Positions 61,740-64,000 of a stretch of 64,000 nt of DNA are shown in pieces (position 1 is the first letter of the stretch; every line of letters begins with the position of its first letter). The DNA is from Bacteroidota bacterium (GTDB lineage: Bacteria > Bacteroidota > Bacteroidia > UBA8524): assembly GCA_006226545.1 (NCBI GenBank), contig SBGR01000025.1, positions 1 to 64,000 of the forward strand, written 5' to 3'. The notes under the pieces are model-generated. The model had not been told where the DNA came from. It saw nothing but the letters and a program-made list of their open reading frames with translations, and ran no database searches. Both the position numbers and the translations under genes were made by a program.

Positions 61740-62426
61740 TTAGAATCTCATCATGTAAGTAAAGGCCAAAACATCATAAGGCAATTTCAGTATTCGAATA
61801 TTGGAGCTTGTATTATCAATGCCATTTTTTGTTTCCTTTATACTGGTGTATGCAATTTGTCCCAGTGGAATGTCCAACATTAATCTATGCTTTCCGGTTG
61901 ATGTCAAATTTACTCCTGGAGAGATAACCCAATTAAAAGACAGCTCATTGGTCATTGAGGTGAATTCATATGTTACAAATCCGGAGTTGGCAGAGCTGGT
62001 AATGGAGTTGTAATTTCCATTTAGAAAGGTTAGTTGATTCAATGATGAAATAAATAGTCGATTAAAGTTATAAACTCTTCGAGCACCAACATGTCCGCCC
62101 AAAAATGTTTGAGTGCTCTTTATATTGGTGAATTTTCCTTCGTAGTTAAGATTATTAATCGCATGGTTGAATCCAACTTCAAGTTGCCAATTGTTCTTTA
62201 TCAGCCTATAGCCTCCTACTTGATTTTGGATTACAGTACTTAAAGTTGATCCAACTTCATTGTCCTGTGTTTGACTAATGTTGATTCCGGTACCTAAGTA
62301 GAATCCATATTTCGATTGTGCCAAACTATCTGACGAATGAGTTAGGAGTATGATAATCAATATGGAATTGAGAAATTGAATTCTGTTTCGTTTCAAAGGA
62401 TTAGGTATTGTTGCAGATTTATACAT
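61740..62426 (-). CDS. Exported beta-barrel protein, AT-rich
   Basis: 228-aa protein with signal-like N-terminus (FLNSILIIILLTHSSDSLAQS) and amphipathic strands (GFYLGTGINISQTQDNE, KHRLMLDIPLGQIAYTS) ending in LAFTYMMRF, as in small outer-membrane barrels. Its base composition is more AT-rich than the genes on either side and it is oriented against the fecIR unit, which suggests insertion. Start set at ATG 62426; 62471 is possible. Confidence 0.7.
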   Translation of the reverse strand: MYKSATIPNPLKRNRIQFLNSILIIILLTHSSDSLAQSKYGFYLGTGINISQTQDNEVGSTLSTVIQNQVGGYRLIKNNWQLEVGFNHAINNLNYEGKFTNIKSTQTFLGGHVGARRVYNFNRLFISSLNQLTFLNGNYNSITSSANSGFVTYEFTSMTNELSFNWVISPGVNLTSTGKHRLMLDIPLGQIAYTSIKETKNGIDNTSSNIRILKLPYDVLAFTYMMRF

Positions 62427-62715
62427 TTGGTTCAGTATGATTTTAAGTTTTTGTAGTAAGTCTAAGTTCAAGTCAGTCTAATTTTCACTGACGACTCAAT
62501 ATTAATCAAATATAGAAAAGATTAGTCACTATTATTAAGTAGGAAGCACTAGGGTTGATTGAACTCGTGGATTCAGGACTAAATTGTTATTCACTAACTT
62601 TTCTCATTACTAATTCTGATTGTGTTATTAATATGTTTGATTTATAGTTTGTTATGACGAATTAAGGTTTCTGCATAAGTCTGCCTTTCTGTTTTAGTTA
62701 AACTATTTTCTACCC
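62427..62715. other. AT-rich intergenic stretch
   Basis: Nothing supportable is seen apart from the ECF promoter candidate that follows at 62716. Confidence 0.5.
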
Positions 62716-62744
62716 GAGGTAGGGGGGTGTTTCAATGACGTGTC
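62716..62744 (+). promoter_or_regulatory. ECF-sigma promoter candidate (GAGGTAGGG-N15-GTGTC), receptor copy
   Basis: GAGGTAGGG at 62716-62724 and GTGTC at 62740-62744 with the same 15-nt gap as upstream of fecI. It lies 21 nt before the receptor ATG at 62766. Confidence 0.68.
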
Positions 62745-62765
62745 TCAAGGTTGATGACACAGAAA

Positions 62766-64000
62766 ATGAAAACTATCAACTACATAACACTACTCTCCAT
62801 TTTGTTCTTGTCTTGGACGGCCAGTGCCCAGGAGAAAACACAAACCATTCGTGGAACGGTGGTCGACAAAGTATCACAATCGCCTTTGATGGGCGTTACC
62901 GTGGTTTTATTGAATTCAGAGCCTTTGAAAGGTACCGTTACCGACCTGGACGGTAATTTCAGTTTAAGCGATGTGCCGGTAGGCAATCAGGGATTGAAAT
63001 TCACCTATATCGGTTACCAAGATATAATGATGGAGAACCTCTTCCTCGCAGCCGGAAAAGAAATGGTGCTGCGCATTCAAATGGAAGAAAGTTTTATCGA
63101 ATCGGCCGAAGCAGTGGTAACGGCGAAAACAGATAAGGCCACCACACAGAATGATATGCTCACCGTGAGTTCGCGTACCTTTTCGGTAGAAGAAACACAA
63201 CGCTATGCCGCAGCGGTGAATGACCCGTTGCGTATGTCCTTGTCTTTCGCCGGCGTGGTTTCTACCCAAGACGGTAATAACAGCATCGCTATACGCGGCA
63301 ATTCGCCTAGAGGATTATTGTGGAGAATGGAAGGGGTGGATATTCCGAACCCGAATCACTTTTCTGAAGTGGGCGCTTCTGCCGGTGGAATCAGTATCTT
63401 GAGTTCTCAACTCTTGAGCAATTCAGATTTCTCAACCGGTGCTTTTTCTGCCGAATACGGTAACGCACTTTCAGGTGTATTTGACCTGAGCTTGAGAAAG
63501 GGGAATAACCAAAAGCGAGAGCATACCTTCCGCGCCGGGGTACTGGGTATCGATTTGGCCACGGAAGGTCCCATTAAAAAAGGATATGCAGGCTCGTATC
63601 TGGTTAATTACCGTTACTCTACCCTTGGTTTATTAGGAAAGATGGGCGTGAACATTGGCGATGCCACCACCAATTTCCAAGACTTAAGCTACCACGTCTA
63701 CTTACCTAGTCAGCGATACGGCAGCTTCTCCTTCTTCGGCTTCGGAGGCTTGAGTGCACAGTTTCAGAAAGCGATAAAAGACACCAGCGAATGGAGCCTG
63801 GATGCAGGCAAACAATACGATTGGCGCTTTGGCTCCAATACCGGAGCAGCGGGGATGTCGCACAAATACAATTTCAATAACCACAATTACCTGAAAACTT
63901 CCTTGGTCCTCTCTGGGGTTGTAACCGGCTACAAAGAGGAGAAACTCGATGAACAATTCAACAGTCAGGTGCAATACAAAGACCGCTATTTTCAAGGCAA
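62766..64000 (+). CDS. TonB-dependent receptor with carboxypeptidase-like N-terminal domain (partial)
   Basis: Open frame of 411 codons that continues past the window edge without a stop. Signal peptide (MKTINYITLLSILFLSW-TASAQ), carboxypeptidase D regulatory-like domain (IRGTVVDKVSQSPLMGVTVVLL, GTVTDLDGNFSLSDVP), then the plug domain (DPLRMSLSFAGVVSTQDGNNSIAIRGNSPRGLLWRMEGVDIPNPNH, in parts; FSAEYGNALSGVFDLSLR) and the first barrel strands. Such receptors import iron chelates, vitamins or sugars through the outer membrane with TonB energy. The shared ECF element and the neighbouring fecI-fecR suggest control by that pair. Ligand unknown. Confidence 0.93.
   Translation, partial: MKTINYITLLSILFLSWTASAQEKTQTIRGTVVDKVSQSPLMGVTVVLLNSEPLKGTVTDLDGNFSLSDVPVGNQGLKFTYIGYQDIMMENLFLAAGKEMVLRIQMEESFIESAEAVVTAKTDKATTQNDMLTVSSRTFSVEETQRYAAAVNDPLRMSLSFAGVVSTQDGNNSIAIRGNSPRGLLWRMEGVDIPNPNHFSEVGASAGGISILSSQLLSNSDFSTGAFSAEYGNALSGVFDLSLRKGNNQKREHTFRAGVLGIDLATEGPIKKGYAGSYLVNYRYSTLGLLGKMGVNIGDATTNFQDLSYHVYLPSQRYGSFSFFGFGGLSAQFQKAIKDTSEWSLDAGKQYDWRFGSNTGAAGMSHKYNFNNHNYLKTSLVLSGVVTGYKEEKLDEQFNSQVQYKDRYFQG

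Overview
The window comes from a free-living or aquatic member of the Bacteroidota, most likely Flavobacteriales-like. The evidence is three secreted proteins with type IX secretion (T9SS) C-terminal sorting domains, a GldB homologue, a TonB-dependent receptor of SusC/FecA type with its FecI/FecR pair, the lack of Shine-Dalgarno sites, and many TAnnTTTG boxes (the Bacteroidota -7 promoter element) next to start codons. The window is mostly chromosomal core with an accessory-rich right half. No tRNA, rRNA or CRISPR array was recognised. The last gene runs off the right edge.

Layout. 0.1-5.9 kb: a DODA-type dioxygenase, a beta-CASP metallo-hydrolase, then the chain sigma-54 activator, lptE, a repeat-bearing protein and secG. 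5.9-14 kb: an ECF sigma factor operon with two beta-barrel genes and a large membrane protein, then a Na+/solute symporter, GNAT and racemase-like set. 14-16 kb: groS-groL. 16-19 kb: two paralogous T9SS-exported proteins. 20-23 kb: a three-gene ABC exporter. 23.8-28.8 kb: peptidase T, small proteins, an ASPIC/FG-GAP T9SS protein and a SirB1-type protein. 28.8-30.8 kb: a small AT-rich defence-like island with an AbiF/Abi_2 HEPN gene, a probable small RNA with promoter and terminator, and a second HEPN gene; each HEPN gene is followed by a related cassette-end (attC-like) element. 30.9-33.2 kb: a lipoprotein gene triplicated in tandem. 33.4-42.8 kb: nadE, a beta-barrel, gldB, a DMT transporter, pdhB, and an asparaginase-like operon. 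43.0-44.1 kb: a complete IS1595-family element. 44.1-58 kb: fur-like, hutU, methionine aminotransferase, omega-amidase and thrS-infC-rpmI-rplT, interleaved with three toxin-antitoxin modules (two with damaged toxins) and a GbsR/MarR regulator with a repeated operator. 58-64 kb: fecI-fecR, a surface-repeat protein and a TonB-dependent receptor.

How parts work together. The FecI sigma gene and the TonB receptor gene share a bipartite upstream element with identical 15-nt spacing, which suggests one regulon. The GbsR-like regulator and the membrane protein below it share an inverted repeat TTTCA-N8-TGAAA. Methionine aminotransferase and omega-amidase are close neighbours and fit the transamination/omega-amidase route of methionine salvage. 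In about ten genes the TAnnTTTG box lies only 4-9 nt before the start codon, which predicts leaderless or nearly leaderless mRNAs.

The most promising system is the AbiF-type HEPN protein with its divergent small RNA, sitting between cassette-end elements. Intergenic regions also carry several families of short tandem repeats, and hexamers of the same type are found inside the fecR reading frame.
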